64,000 nucleotides of DNA from the NCBI GenBank assembly GCA_023702235.1, contig JAMQCR010000002.1:1054001-1118000 (forward strand), given 5' to 3'. The stretch comes from Neobacillus pocheonensis (GTDB taxonomy: Bacteria; Bacillota; Bacilli; Bacillales; Cytobacillaceae). This document shows, one piece after another, positions 44,109 through 54,264 of the stretch; within the stretch, counting starts at the first letter, position 1; every line of letters starts with the position of its first letter. Below the pieces are notes generated by a model. The model was not told the origin of the DNA. It searched no databases and saw only the letters and a program-made list of their open reading frames with translations. Position numbers and translations under genes: made by a program.

Positions 44109-44968
44109 GGTTCTGGTGCAATAACTTCAAGACAATTGCAAGTAATCTCTAAATCTTGGACATACTGATACTACTACTCTATAAAAGGTGCGTGATCGGT
44201 ATGGAAAACCAAAATTTATTCAAATGGAAACATTATCAACCTGACATTATTTTGCTAACAGTGAGATGGTACCTGAGGTACAACTTGAGCTTTCGTAATG
44301 TAGTGGAGATGATGGAAGAACGTGGCTTTTCAATGGCTCACACAACGATTATGCGTTGGGTTCATCAATATGGACCAGAATTAGATGAAAGAGTACGGCG
44401 CCACCTTAAGCCAACAAATAATTCCTGGAGAGTCGATGAAACATATATCAAAGTAAAAGGTCATGGATGTATCTGTATCGTGCAGTGGATTCCGAAGGAA
44501 ACACGATTGATTTTTATCTCAGTAAAACAAGAGACAAAAAGGCAGCAAAGCGCTTCTTCAAGAAAGCTTTGCGGTCTTTTCATGTTTCCAAGCCTCGAGT
44601 CATTACAGTCGATAAGAATCCGGCTTATCCTATAGCCATTGAAGAGTTGAAAAAAGAGAAAAGCATACCTGATGGTATGCAACTTAGACAACAGAAGTAC
44701 TTGAATAACATAGTGGAGCAAGATCACCGCTTTATAAAAAAACGAGTCCGTTCTATGCTAGGATTAAAAACGTTTCGAACAGCCAAACAGAGCATCTGTG
44801 GAGTGGAGGTGAAGCATATGCTGAAAAAAGGACAACTTCAAAAAGGGGTGAAGTCTGTCCAAAGCGAGATTGAATTCATACATAAATTATTTGGAGTAGC
44901 ATCATAATTCATAGATGAAAAGGGGTTGAGATTCTATGTTTTTAACAAGTCATATTTGCACCAGAACC
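44109..44968 (+). mobile_element. IS6-family insertion sequence (860 bp)
   Basis: Inverted ends GGTTCTGGTGCAATA (44109) and ATTTGCACCAGAACC (44968) are complete. It is the longest IS6-like copy in the window and the reference for the others. No direct repeat of 8 bp flanks it. The transposase inside carries a one-base deletion. Confidence 0.88.
44201..44907 (+). pseudogene. IS6-family DDE transposase, frameshifted
   Basis: ATG 44201 (MENQNLFKWKHY) reads to KVKGHG, where one A is missing near 44463 (other copies have GGTCAATGG, here GGTCATGG). The other frame continues MYLYRAVDSEGNTIDFYLSK, VDKNPAY, VEQDHRF to the normal end FIHKLFGVAS. All catalytic residues exist across the two frames. Confidence 0.88.
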
Positions 44969-45264
44969 GACAATCTGAATGCCATGTTGTTAACTGCATT
45001 ATCTGTTAATTAATCGAAGCAAGGAAAAGGATATGTTAAACTGGGTATGCTTTTACTAGGTGATTTTGTTAAATCTGAATTTCCTAACTGAGACGAAATT
45101 GTTTTATCTGTTAATTATAAAAACTCCAGCTCAGAAACTGTTCCCGAATTAAGGTTTTAAAGATACAGCTAGAAGAAAAATTGGTGCTATTGGTGAACGG
45201 TTAATTATGAGTTTATCGTTGTACAGGACACCAACATTCACTATTGGTTATGGGGGAAAACATC

Positions 45265-45828
45265 ATGACAAGTGCGAAAGAAAAAATATTAAAAGCGACG
45301 TTTGATTGTATTGCCGAAAAAGGAAGCGCTTCTATATCTCTTAGAGACATTTCGAAGAAAGCTGGAGTTTCATTGAGTCAGATTCATTATTATTTTTCAG
45401 GCAAGGAGGGTCTGATGGTAGAGGCAGCCGCTGAATTTATAAATAAAGAAAATGTTGCATTGAAAGAATATCTCAAAGACACTCAAGAACCATTACTCAG
45501 AGTTTATAAAATGATAGATTTTATGTGGGATCAATACAAACGCAGGCTACCTGTAATAAAAGTTTATTTTGATTTACTTTGTATGTCGATTTGGAATCCA
45601 TCATTGGGGGAAAAAGCGAAAATATTGCATGAAAATTTGATTAAAGATATCCTTGGTGAAGAGCTAAGTTTAGGGATTGTTAATCCTTCTTTGGCTAGAT
45701 TTATCCTAGTGTTTACTGACGGGCTTGGATTGCAAATTTTACATGGAACTTCAGAACATGAACTTGAAGAAGCTATACAAGAGTTCAAAATTGCAGTAAA
45801 ACACTTAATGAAAAATAAAGATAATTAG
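45265..45828 (+). CDS. TetR/AcrR-family regulator controlling the adjacent SDR gene
   Basis: 187 residues from ATG 45265 (GGGGGAAAA upstream; the ATG at 45244 has none). The HTH is ISLRDISKKAGVSLSQIHYYFSGKEGLMVEA (about residues 25-55). The C-terminal domain is of the type seen in BetI/RutR-like repressors (VYKMIDFMWDQYKRRLPVIK). It lies 157 bp before an SDR gene whose promoter carries a strong palindromic operator, making that gene its most likely target. Confidence 0.85.
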   Translation: MTSAKEKILKATFDCIAEKGSASISLRDISKKAGVSLSQIHYYFSGKEGLMVEAAAEFINKENVALKEYLKDTQEPLLRVYKMIDFMWDQYKRRLPVIKVYFDLLCMSIWNPSLGEKAKILHENLIKDILGEELSLGIVNPSLARFILVFTDGLGLQILHGTSEHELEEAIQEFKIAVKHLMKNKDN

Positions 45829-45832
45829 CATT

Positions 45833-45860
45833 AAAGTCCAATAAATATTGGGCTTTTTTT
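45833..45860 (+). terminator. terminator after tetR
   Basis: AAAGTCCAATA (45833-45843) pairs with TATTGGGCTTT (45846-45856) with one G-T pair, then four more Ts. Confidence 0.85.
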
Positions 45861-45896
45861 GTTTGATAAACGAGCGAGTTAAAAGTTAAAAAAGTA

Positions 45897-45924
45897 TTGC
45901 AATATATTATTACAGGACTATAAT
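45897..45924 (+). promoter_or_regulatory. promoter of the SDR gene
   Basis: TTGCAA (45897-45902), a 16-bp spacer and a perfect TATAAT (45919-45924). The operator begins 12 bases after the -10. Confidence 0.8.
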
Positions 45925-45936
45925 AAGGGTGTAACG

Positions 45937-45958
45937 AATTCGGACGATTGTCCGAATT
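45937..45958. promoter_or_regulatory. palindromic operator of the SDR gene
   Basis: AATTCGGAC (45937-45945), spacer GATT, GTCCGAATT (45950-45958): perfect 9-bp arms placed across the expected transcription start. This is the size and position of a TetR-family site. Confidence 0.85.
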
Positions 45959-45985
45959 GGATATTAACAACATGGAGGAGACAAA

Positions 45986-46738
45986 ATGAGATTAAAAGAT
46001 AAAGTAGCTGTTATTACAGGCGGGGCTAGCGGAATTGGTCGTGCAACTTGTATTAAATTTATCAAAGAAGGTGCCAAAGTCGTAGTAGCAGATTTTAATG
46101 AAACAACTGGTGTTGAAACGGTAAAGATGCTAAAAGAACAAGGAGGAGAAGCAGTATTTAAAAAGGTAGACGTAAGTGATTTTAAACAACTAGAGGATTT
46201 AGTAAATTTTACGATCGAAACATATGGACGAATTGATACGATGTTTAATAATGCTGGTATTGGTTTCTCGACACCAATTTTGGAGCTTGAACCAACAGAT
46301 TATGAAAGAATCATTAAAATAAATCAAGATGGTGTTTATTATGGTATTTTGGCGGCAGGTAGAAAAATGAAGGAATTAGATATACATGGAACCATTATTA
46401 ATACATCTTCCATTTTTGGATTTATTGCTAATGTAAATACGTTTAGTTACAATGCATCGAAAGGTGCGGTTCGATTAATGACACAAACTGCGGCATTGGA
46501 ATTGGCTGAATATGGAATTCGTGTGGTTGGTATTGCTCCTGGTATCGTTGATACACCTATTTATGATACAGCAAGAGAAAAAGGATTAACGGACCTAATA
46601 ACAGATAAACAAATGACAAAAAAATTCACACAACCAGCAGATATTGCGAATGTGGTTGCATTTTTGGCATCGGACGAAGCACGTGCTATTACGGGTACTA
46701 CTGTACTAGTCGATGATGGATATACATCATTTAAATAA
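45986..46738 (+). CDS. short-chain dehydrogenase/reductase (FabG/glucose-dehydrogenase-like)
   Basis: 250 residues, classical SDR. Cofactor motif TGGASGIG (residues 12-19), NNAG (about 88-91), catalytic Ser (NTSSIFG), Tyr and Lys (FSYNASKGA), then PGIVDTP and the C-terminal LASDEARAITGTTVLVDDGY. ATG 45986 follows TGGAGGAG. Substrate cannot be told from the sequence. It is regulated by the upstream TetR operator and is probably an inducible detoxification or catabolic dehydrogenase. Confidence 0.9.
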   Translation: MRLKDKVAVITGGASGIGRATCIKFIKEGAKVVVADFNETTGVETVKMLKEQGGEAVFKKVDVSDFKQLEDLVNFTIETYGRIDTMFNNAGIGFSTPILELEPTDYERIIKINQDGVYYGILAAGRKMKELDIHGTIINTSSIFGFIANVNTFSYNASKGAVRLMTQTAALELAEYGIRVVGIAPGIVDTPIYDTAREKGLTDLITDKQMTKKFTQPADIANVVAFLASDEARAITGTTVLVDDGYTSFK

Positions 46739-46960
46739 CCTAATCTTCTTAATAACTTGTTTGTATTTTCCACAAGTGACCGCCCATCTTGTCACTTAGA
46801 TATGCAAACGTTTTCTATCTTTATTATTGGAACTAAACAATTGAAAATGCCTTTATTAAAAATTTTTATTTCACTTAAAATATTACTGGTTTTTCTCCAT
46901 AAATATTAACTGAGGTTCCATATACCTGAATTTTTTTTGAGGAGATAGGGAGGATTTTTC

Positions 46961-47926
46961 ATGAAGAAATCATCGAAGATTCGTGTTGGCATTATTGGAT
47001 TAGGAGTAATAGGGGAAAAAATATTATGTGCTTTTCAAAAGCATCCTAAATTTGAGATTGTCTCTATTTGTGATGTTGTGAAGGAAAGAGCGGAGCTAAT
47101 CTCTCAAAAGTTAAACGGTATTGTATATTATACCGACTATAAAGAGCTTTTACAAAATTCAGATGTCGAATTGGTATATGTTGCTGTCCCACCAAAATAT
47201 CATCATTTAGTAGCACTTGATGTACTTGCTGCTGGCAAGCATATTTTGTGTGAGAAGCCATTAGCGAATTCCTTAGAGGAAGCAAGAGCTATGTCAGAAC
47301 ATGCCAAGCAGGCTGGTGTTGTACATGCTATGCATTTTCCAGTTTACTACACAAAAGCATTTAAATATATCAATAATTTTGTAACATCTGAAAAAATTGG
47401 AGAAATACGCAGAGTTGAAATCAACACTCATTTTCATAAATGGCCTTGTGAATGGCAGCAAACCGATTGGATAGGGGGACGTGAACAAGGTGGTTTTGTT
47501 CGTGAAGTATTTCCACATTATATACAGTTGACTCAAGCTTTATTCGGGAAATTAGAGCATATTCAATCACAATTAGAATTACCTGCCGATTCAGATAAAT
47601 GTGAAACAGGCATTCTAGCAAGTATGAAATTATCAGATGGAACCCCCCTTTTGATAAATGGAGTTAGCCAGATTGCCCAACAGGAACGCATAGCATTTAC
47701 GATTTACGGAACAAATGGGACAATCTCACTTGTTAATTGGATCAAGCTAGAAGTAGGAAAGTACGACGAACCACTTACAGAAATTTCGCTACAACCAGTA
47801 GATCCAACCCTAGATCTACTCATGAATCTAGCAAACGCAATAAAAGGAGACAGAGCTGATATTATCGATTTTCAAGCTGGGTATGAAATCCAAAAGGTAC
47901 TAGAGGCTCTATTGCAAAAAATCTAG
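46961..47926 (+). CDS. Gfo/Idh/MocA-family oxidoreductase
   Basis: 321 residues. The N-terminal Rossmann fold opens KIRVGIIGLGVIGEKIL, and the family signature CEKPLANSLEEARAM (about residues 95-110) contains the catalytic Lys. The C-terminal alpha/beta domain follows (HFHKWPCEWQQTDWIGGREQ). Enzymes of this family are NAD(P)-dependent sugar or inositol dehydrogenases. GGAGATAGGGAGG precedes ATG 46961. Single gene with 220 bp of AT-rich DNA before it; the substrate is not indicated by its neighbours. Confidence 0.9.
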   Translation: MKKSSKIRVGIIGLGVIGEKILCAFQKHPKFEIVSICDVVKERAELISQKLNGIVYYTDYKELLQNSDVELVYVAVPPKYHHLVALDVLAAGKHILCEKPLANSLEEARAMSEHAKQAGVVHAMHFPVYYTKAFKYINNFVTSEKIGEIRRVEINTHFHKWPCEWQQTDWIGGREQGGFVREVFPHYIQLTQALFGKLEHIQSQLELPADSDKCETGILASMKLSDGTPLLINGVSQIAQQERIAFTIYGTNGTISLVNWIKLEVGKYDEPLTEISLQPVDPTLDLLMNLANAIKGDRADIIDFQAGYEIQKVLEALLQKI

Positions 47927-48462
47927 AGATTTTAATCTTTAACATTTAATTAATTGAAAAGTGAAATAGAAGAAATTTTGTTTATATTTTTTTGTAAATA
48001 GAGCTTTTTTCGACTTCAATTACGAAGTAGATATTGAATAATAAAAACAAGGACTCAAAAGAAGAGCCCAATCCGAAAAGTGGAAGTAAGGCAGGAAATT
48101 GAAGATAAGAAAATGTTACGAAGGGTAAAAAGAGAAAATCCTGGTAAAAACATTATCAAGGCTGGCGATGGATGGTCACAACTTGATCACGGATTAGATG
48201 TTTTCTCATAAGCCCCAAAATGAATGAACTTATATTAGTAGTTCCGTTGATTTTGAGAAAATAGCAAAAAAACATTTAAAAGCTCTTGTTTCCATTGTGA
48301 AATTTTGTAAGTGAAAACGCTCAGAGACAGTATTGACTGAGCGTCTATTTTAATGATGAGCCAGAAATATGCAATTATTTATGCATTAATTGTATGTTTT
48401 TGGCTTTTTTTATATATAAAACAACTGCCATATACAACATTTTAGTAGGGGGCAAGTAAGTC
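47927..48462. other. intergenic region with a decayed coding scrap and a hairpin
   Basis: A plus-strand open reading near 48105-48210 (RRVKRENPGKNIIKAGDGWS) looks like a gene end but has no start and no known match. A hairpin at 48317-48344 (ACGCTCAG / CTGAGCGT) follows. Otherwise AT-rich. Confidence 0.4.
48317..48344. terminator. hairpin terminator
   Basis: ACGCTCAG (48317-48324) and CTGAGCGT (48337-48344) form an 8-bp stem with a 12-nt loop, followed by CTATTTT. Confidence 0.6.
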
Positions 48463-48745
48463 ATGAAGGTTGTGTGTAATTGGTGTGATAGCCAAAATGT
48501 GGAGCCGAGTAAAGAAAGTGCTTTTTGGGAACTTCCCGATGGGACGAGAGCAATTGAAATTTCTAAAACCCCACAATCGTTTGCCATGATTGCCAAATCT
48601 ATTATTAACCGGACGAAATTGTGAAAAATACTGAAGACCAGTTGTTTTTAGTTGATAGGAAAAAGATTGGTAAATCAGTTAGGTATGAAGATTTGATTAA
48701 TATGCCAAGGATTCTGAAAAAAATAACTTTGATTTTACGCAGTAG
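48463..48745 (+). pseudogene. YokU-family zinc-ribbon protein, multiply broken
   Basis: ATG 48463 (GGGGGCAAG upstream) gives a CNWC pair and FWELPDGTRAIEISKTP, the hallmark of the small Bacillus YokU family. The second Cys pair (VCHDC) is in another frame after a shift near 48574, followed by an in-frame TAA in place of a sense codon, then NTEDQLFLVDRKKIGKSVRY and INMPRILKK; a third shift in an A run (about 48716) is needed to reach the natural end at 48745. Three lesions in ~94 codons point to real decay. Confidence 0.75.
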
Positions 48746-48764
48746 TATCCGATCATTTAAACCC

Positions 48765-48800
48765 AAAAGCACACTAAATCCAATGTTAGTGTGCTTTTTA
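48765..48800 (+). terminator. terminator after the yokU remnant
   Basis: AAAAGCACACTAA (48765-48777) pairs with TTAGTGTGCTTTT (48786-48798), 13 bp, ending in Ts. Confidence 0.85.
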
Positions 48801-49269
48801 TTAATTCTTTAAAAATGTAATTTTTTCGGAGTCTCGTAATGTACTAGCTTTTTGTTCTACATATTAAATGCTTTAACACGGGATTTTTTGTTCGATGAAT
48901 TAATGGACCTATTTAAACTGCCAAAGATTTTATATATGCGCAACTAAAAACATTGAAATATTACCCATGACCATTCTGTTAAATTAAAAGAGGAACATGA
49001 ATGAATAAACATTTTTTTAAATTAGTTGGATAGGAGGTTAAAATTGCTAGAATTAACAGCCCAACATAGAAACAGTCACACAAAGGGAAAAACAAACAAC
49101 AAATTTAAAAAGGAACTTTATGAGTATTAAGAGCAACTGTATTCTTTTTTCTCAGTTTCATGTTAGCGGACAAAGCACCAATGAAAAATTCAATGGAGTG
49201 TCCTTTATAAAGAAAAACACAATCAGGTTGATACATAAATTTTTATACTTTACTTGGAGGGACGTTATT
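48801..49269. other. AT-rich intergenic region
   Basis: The only coding candidate is a 28-codon frame from TTG 49044, which has a good SD (AGGAGG) but no recognisable product; it may be a stub of a lost gene. I see no other feature. Confidence 0.4.
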
Positions 49270-50170
49270 GTGAAAGTAAATTTACAGGACAATTTCTCAA
49301 TATCAAAATTAGTTATCGGATGTATGCGATTGAATGAATGGAATTTTAATGTTGAACAAAGAATTGAATTTGTTGAATGGTGTATTGAACAAGGAATTAC
49401 CACATTTGACCATGCTGACATTTACGGGGGGAATCATCATAACGAAGAACTATTCGGAGAAGTTCTGCAAATAAAACCTCAGTTGAGAAAAAATAGAAAT
49501 TATTACAAAATGTTCAATATGTGTTCCTAATGATGAAAATCCAAATATAAGAACGAGATATTTTAATTCAGATAGCAAGTATATTATAAAACAAGTAAAT
49601 AAATCATTAGAAAAACTAAAGTGTGAATACATTGATTTACTACTCATTCATATGCACGACTTACTGGTTAATCCGAAAGAATTAAATAATACTCTTAATC
49701 AATTGAGAGAAGAAGGAAAGGTTAAATACTTTGGATTATCAAACCATAATCCTTTGGAATTCGATACACTCCAAAAATATACGGATGTAAAATTTGTTAC
49801 TAATCAATTTATGTTGCATCCTTTGGGAATTGAAAATTATAAGAATGGAACCATGACCCATTGCTTAAAGGAAGGTATTCATCCGATGTTTTGGTCACCA
49901 TTAGCAGGGGGGAGAATTTTTAATCCAACTAATGCCTTTGAAGAAAACATGAAGAATGTATTAGAAGGTATTAGGCAAGACCTTCAACTAGGGGAAATTG
50001 ATGAAGTGATTTATAAGTGGCTTCTAAAACATTCTTCAGATCCTGTTATTGTATTAGGAACTGGAAATAGAGAGCGCATAAAGCGAGCATTATATTCACT
50101 AGAGGGTGTGAAAATGACAAGAGAACAATGGTACAAAATCCTAACAGAAGCAGGCTATAAATTGAGGTAA
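49270..50170 (+). pseudogene. aldo/keto reductase, frameshifted
   Basis: GTG 49270 follows TTGGAGGGACG. The first part has the AKR start KLVIGCMRLNEWNF and TTFDHADIYGG (catalytic Asp and Tyr). The frame breaks in a run of As near 49490; the shifted frame continues KCSICVPNDENPNIRTRYFN and then SLEKLKCEYIDLLLIHMHDL, KVKYFGLSNHNP and VLGTGNRERI to 50170. One A is missing. Joined length ~300 residues, typical of the YdhF-type AKR group (NADPH-dependent carbonyl reduction). Confidence 0.82.
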
Positions 50171-50874
50171 TTTAACTTCAAAAAATTAGCTGCAAATATT
50201 AATCAGGTTAAAAGGAAGGGGGATCGTATCCGAAGGTTAGTCATTAACTGTGATAAACCTTTTTCTCCTATTTTTTGGTTTGCAATCCGGTTATGACCCC
50301 CCATTTAACCTTATTCTTCAGTAAATTCCCAGTACCCCACACAAATATGCTCTATCACATTGTGAACATTTTAAATGGAAAAAAATTCATAATTTTTTAT
50401 ATAGGTGGATTTTATGTTTTCTAAAAAGGTTCATTCTTTCAGTTTTTAATTATTCTTTTGTTAAGGTAAATTCTTCGAAAGTTTCCTCCAATCTTTTTCT
50501 TTGATGTTTGACACGAATCCACTATCCTCCACTAATTTAAAATACCGATTTATGGAAATTACTACATTTAAAAATACGCGAAAGAAGAGTTTTAATTATT
50601 ACTCATAAAGATTAATTGTTTTTAATCTTGTTGAAACGGTTTAACTTAATTGGTTACCAATTCATATCCTCATGGTCAGAATGTAAAGGATATGCTAAAT
50701 TAATGATGTGTATTTTTTTTCGAAAAATTATTGATTTTAAGAGGCTATCAATAGGCTTGTTAAATCCTAACATAAAAAGATGAAAAATTTTACAACAAAC
50801 AAATCAAATTAATCTTTTTATTTAATTTTATGAAATTGTTAATTGTAAGGGTTTTCTCGTTTTGAGGTGATTAA
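50171..50874. other. 700-bp AT-rich intergenic region
   Basis: Leader of the sensor-kinase operon. No coding frame, no clear terminator. TGAAACGGTTTAACTTAA near 50629 is a loose palindrome but not a convincing operator. Confidence 0.4.
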
Positions 50875-52671
50875 ATGTTTTTTTCCTTACGTAATCGTTT
50901 ATTTATGATTTTTACTTGTTTGTTAACCATTCCATTCATTCTTTTATCCATTATTATCCCAAGCTGGTTTACATCTGTCATAGAGGAGCAAATTCAAGCA
51001 TTAACAGTAAGTGCGATGGACCAGTATTCTCTATATATTAATTCAATTGCTACACAGGCAGAAGATCTGGGGAAACAGGTACTGGTAAATCAGACAACCC
51101 AAGATTGGATTAGGTTAGAAAAAGAGTATCCTAATATCCCTATAGAGCAAAGTATGTTAATGAAAAATCAACTAAAGATGCTGCTATCGTCAATGATGAT
51201 AAACAATTCGAGTGGCATGTCTGTTTCTGTAATCCTAAATGATGGTACTGGAATTTGGGGAAATAATCCATCGCTTCAGAAAGCGGATTGGTTCAAAGAC
51301 TTTTCTGAAAAGGACCAACATTTTGTCAAATCACATATCGATCCTTACCAACCGACGGGAGGGAATATAAATAGCTATATTTTACCCCTTTTTGATATAA
51401 ATACGTTTATTCCATACGGAATTATTAAGGTTAATTTTCCTTCCTCTTTATTAGAAACGGCATTAAATAAAATTAAAATAGGAAATAATGGACATGCGTA
51501 CTTGTTAGATAAACAAGGGGCAAATGTTTTACAAGGGAGAACTCATACTCCTAAAAAAGTATTAAGTGAAAGTTTGATCAAAATAGTAAATGGCAAAAAT
51601 CAAAAAGGTCTGGTGGAAATAAATAGTAAAGGGAAAAAATTTCTGGTTTTTTTTCAAAAATTACCTGCAGAAAACTGGATTTTAATCAGTGAAGTGCCGA
51701 AAACTGAATTGTTCTCCAAGGTTAACCATTTGCAGCATAATCTATTATGGTGCAGTGCCATTGTTTTTTTACTAACGATTGTTGCTTCTTACATGCTTTC
51801 ATCTAATATTGTAAGTCCTCTAGGAAAGCTTGCTAAGGCTATGGGGTTTATAGAACACGGTGATTTTTCAGGTGCTAAACGTTTTATACCTACCATTAAA
51901 TCGAATAACAATGAGGTTGGATATGTTATAACAGTGTTTGGACAAACCATCGATCGATTAAAAAACTTAATTGAAAATGAGTATGTAGCAAATATACGCC
52001 GAAAGGATGCCGAATACAAAGCCTTGTTATTGCAGATCAATCCGCACTTTTTGAACAATACTTTAGAAATCATCGGGGGATTAGCTCTCCAAGGGAAAAA
52101 TAAAGAGGTTATGAATTTAACCATTCATTTGGGACGTATGATGAGGTATTCATTGAATACACAAAGTGATGTGGTGAAATTAGGAGAAGAACTAAACTAT
52201 ATCCGTAGTTATACGGATATTCTAAAATTGAGATATGAGGAATCTATCAAAATTACAATTGAAGAGAATCCCGATACGAAAACTCTTCCTATTATCAAGT
52301 TTATTTTACAGCCACTTGTTGAAAATGCAGTGAAATATAGTTTTACTGAAAAGAACAATGCTGAAATTTATATTAAAGCAGAAAAGGCTAAAGACCATTT
52401 ATATATCGTTGTTGAAGATAAAGGGGTTGGAATACCTGATAAAGTGATAGCAAAGCTATTAAAACAAGAAGAAAATAATGAAACACTAAGTGTATTAGAG
52501 ACGAAAGGAAGGAGAATCGGGCTTAAAAATGTAATAGGGCGGTTGAAGCTTTACTATAGTGAAAACTTTTCCTTTCAGATTGAATCCGAAAAGAATATCG
52601 GTACAAGGATTACATTATGCATAAAGTTTGAGAGAGGTGATATTCATGATGAAGGTGTTAATAACGGATGA
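50875..52671 (+). CDS. sensor histidine kinase, YesM type
   Basis: 598 residues. Two membrane helices (about 8-32 and 290-312) flank a large extracellular Cache-like sensor domain; then a HAMP region (SSNIVSPLGKLAKAM), the His_kinase box with phosphorylatable His in LLLQINPHFLNNTLEIIGGL, and the HATPase domain (LQPLVENAVKYSF, DKGVGIPD, GLKNVIGRLKLYY). YesM-type kinases work with YesN-type AraC response regulators and often sense extracellular sugars. Its end overlaps the next gene by 26 bp, so the pair is co-translated. Confidence 0.92.
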   Translation: MFFSLRNRLFMIFTCLLTIPFILLSIIIPSWFTSVIEEQIQALTVSAMDQYSLYINSIATQAEDLGKQVLVNQTTQDWIRLEKEYPNIPIEQSMLMKNQLKMLLSSMMINNSSGMSVSVILNDGTGIWGNNPSLQKADWFKDFSEKDQHFVKSHIDPYQPTGGNINSYILPLFDINTFIPYGIIKVNFPSSLLETALNKIKIGNNGHAYLLDKQGANVLQGRTHTPKKVLSESLIKIVNGKNQKGLVEINSKGKKFLVFFQKLPAENWILISEVPKTELFSKVNHLQHNLLWCSAIVFLLTIVASYMLSSNIVSPLGKLAKAMGFIEHGDFSGAKRFIPTIKSNNNEVGYVITVFGQTIDRLKNLIENEYVANIRRKDAEYKALLLQINPHFLNNTLEIIGGLALQGKNKEVMNLTIHLGRMMRYSLNTQSDVVKLGEELNYIRSYTDILKLRYEESIKITIEENPDTKTLPIIKFILQPLVENAVKYSFTEKNNAEIYIKAEKAKDHLYIVVEDKGVGIPDKVIAKLLKQEENNETLSVLETKGRRIGLKNVIGRLKLYYSENFSFQIESEKNIGTRITLCIKFERGDIHDEGVNNG

Positions 52672-54238
52672 TGAGATTCAAATTCGCAAAGGTTTACGGT
52701 TAAAAGTAGATTGGGAAGAAGAAGGCTTTCAAATTGTAGGTGAGGCTTCAAATGGTCAAGAAGCAATAGACCTACTCCAAAGCATGGACGTCGATGTGTT
52801 GATTACTGATGTAAGAATGCCAATTATGGATGGGATTGAATTAGCAAAACGTTGTCATAAACAATTTCCAACAGTAAGAGTCATTGTTTTATCAGGGTAC
52901 TCGGATTTTGAATATGTAAGGGGTTCCATGAAGGAAGGGGTTAAAGATTATCTGTTAAAACCAGTTGCTCCTGATGAATTGATTGATATATTACGAATCA
53001 TTCGTAAAGATGTTGAGTCTGAAAGGAGAAAACAAGTCGAATCAGCACGTTTACATCAGCTTGTCCGCACCCACCTTCAAGAAGTTCAGGAACAATATTT
53101 GCTTCATTTAGTAAAAGAGGAATGGTTGGAACCTATCATGGTAACAGAGAGGTTACGTCAGCTGCAGATAGAGGATCTGGCTAAGGAGAATATTAGGGTA
53201 CAATTTGTCACAGTAGAAATTAGAGCTGACGCTGGGAATCCAAATAGGGTGAAGGAACTTTGGCTTCCTTTTCTGATGCTATGCAAGGAAATTGCGAAAG
53301 AGCATGCCGGAACATATACGTTTTACGACCCAAGCTATTCAAATATGGTTCACTTTTTACATCAACTTGACTTTGAACTGCCAAATAGTACATCTATTTT
53401 AGTCAAAGAAATACAACAAAACATAAACGCTTTCTTAGGTTTAGAGACTGTCATCGGAATAGGAAATGTGGTTATGGGTCTCACTGAATTTAAGACAGGA
53501 TATATTTCAAGTTTGCTTTCTTGGAGTCAAAGTAATATTGGCTCTGGGTCACAGGTAATTGATTGGACAAAAACGAACGAAGAAGAGTTTGGAATTTCAC
53601 CTGATTTAGAAAGAAGGATAACAAATACAATTGAAAACGTAAATTTTAAGGCTTTTAAGGAAAATATTCATCAGGTCCTAGGTATTGCGGAGAAACAATC
53701 CATCATGGCCTTTTCATTTGATGCAAATCGGGTTTTATTCTTACTGGGCTCACTCGCTGAAAAATACAATATCAAAACAAAGGATATTCATAAAATTATG
53801 TGGGAGTGTCAGCAGAGTATCTGGGAGCTCAATTCTCATCGGAAAGTTATAGAACAACTAATTCAGTTGGCTCAATTGATTATTGAAAAGGTTCGTTTTG
53901 CCCGTTTTTCAAATGGAAAATTAATCATAGATAGTGTTCGGCATTATTTGGAACTGCATTATGCAAATGAGATTTCTTTAACCTTATTATCCGAAATATT
54001 CCATATAAATACTTCTTATTTATCTGAAACATTTAAAAATCAAGTCGGTCAAAATTTTAGCGATTATCTGGTTAATTTACGAATGGAGAAAGGACAACAA
54101 TTTTTAAAAGATAAAGAACTTAAAATTATTGACGTAGCCAATTTAGTTGGTTTTTCTAATTCTGGTTATTTTAGTACAGTATTTAAGAAACATTTTGGTC
54201 AAACGCCGGCTGAATTTCGTCAGACCATTAATAAATAA
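52646..54238 (+). CDS. response regulator, YesN type (REC plus AraC HTH)
   Basis: 530 residues from ATG 52646 (AGAGGTGATATTC upstream; the ATG at 52628 lacks one). REC domain residues ~2-120 with phospho-acceptor Asp in VDVLITDVRMPIMDG and the Lys of YLLKPV; a middle region of unknown role; and two AraC-type HTH motifs at the C-terminus (ISLTLLSEIFHINTSYLSET and IDVANLVGFSNSGYFSTVFK). It would activate sugar-utilisation genes on phosphorylation by the upstream kinase; the PTS/levanase genes downstream are the obvious candidates. Confidence 0.92.
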   Translation: MMKVLITDDEIQIRKGLRLKVDWEEEGFQIVGEASNGQEAIDLLQSMDVDVLITDVRMPIMDGIELAKRCHKQFPTVRVIVLSGYSDFEYVRGSMKEGVKDYLLKPVAPDELIDILRIIRKDVESERRKQVESARLHQLVRTHLQEVQEQYLLHLVKEEWLEPIMVTERLRQLQIEDLAKENIRVQFVTVEIRADAGNPNRVKELWLPFLMLCKEIAKEHAGTYTFYDPSYSNMVHFLHQLDFELPNSTSILVKEIQQNINAFLGLETVIGIGNVVMGLTEFKTGYISSLLSWSQSNIGSGSQVIDWTKTNEEEFGISPDLERRITNTIENVNFKAFKENIHQVLGIAEKQSIMAFSFDANRVLFLLGSLAEKYNIKTKDIHKIMWECQQSIWELNSHRKVIEQLIQLAQLIIEKVRFARFSNGKLIIDSVRHYLELHYANEISLTLLSEIFHINTSYLSETFKNQVGQNFSDYLVNLRMEKGQQFLKDKELKIIDVANLVGFSNSGYFSTVFKKHFGQTPAEFRQTINK

Positions 54239-54264
54239 TTACCCAAAAGAGGGAGGAATGTAGA

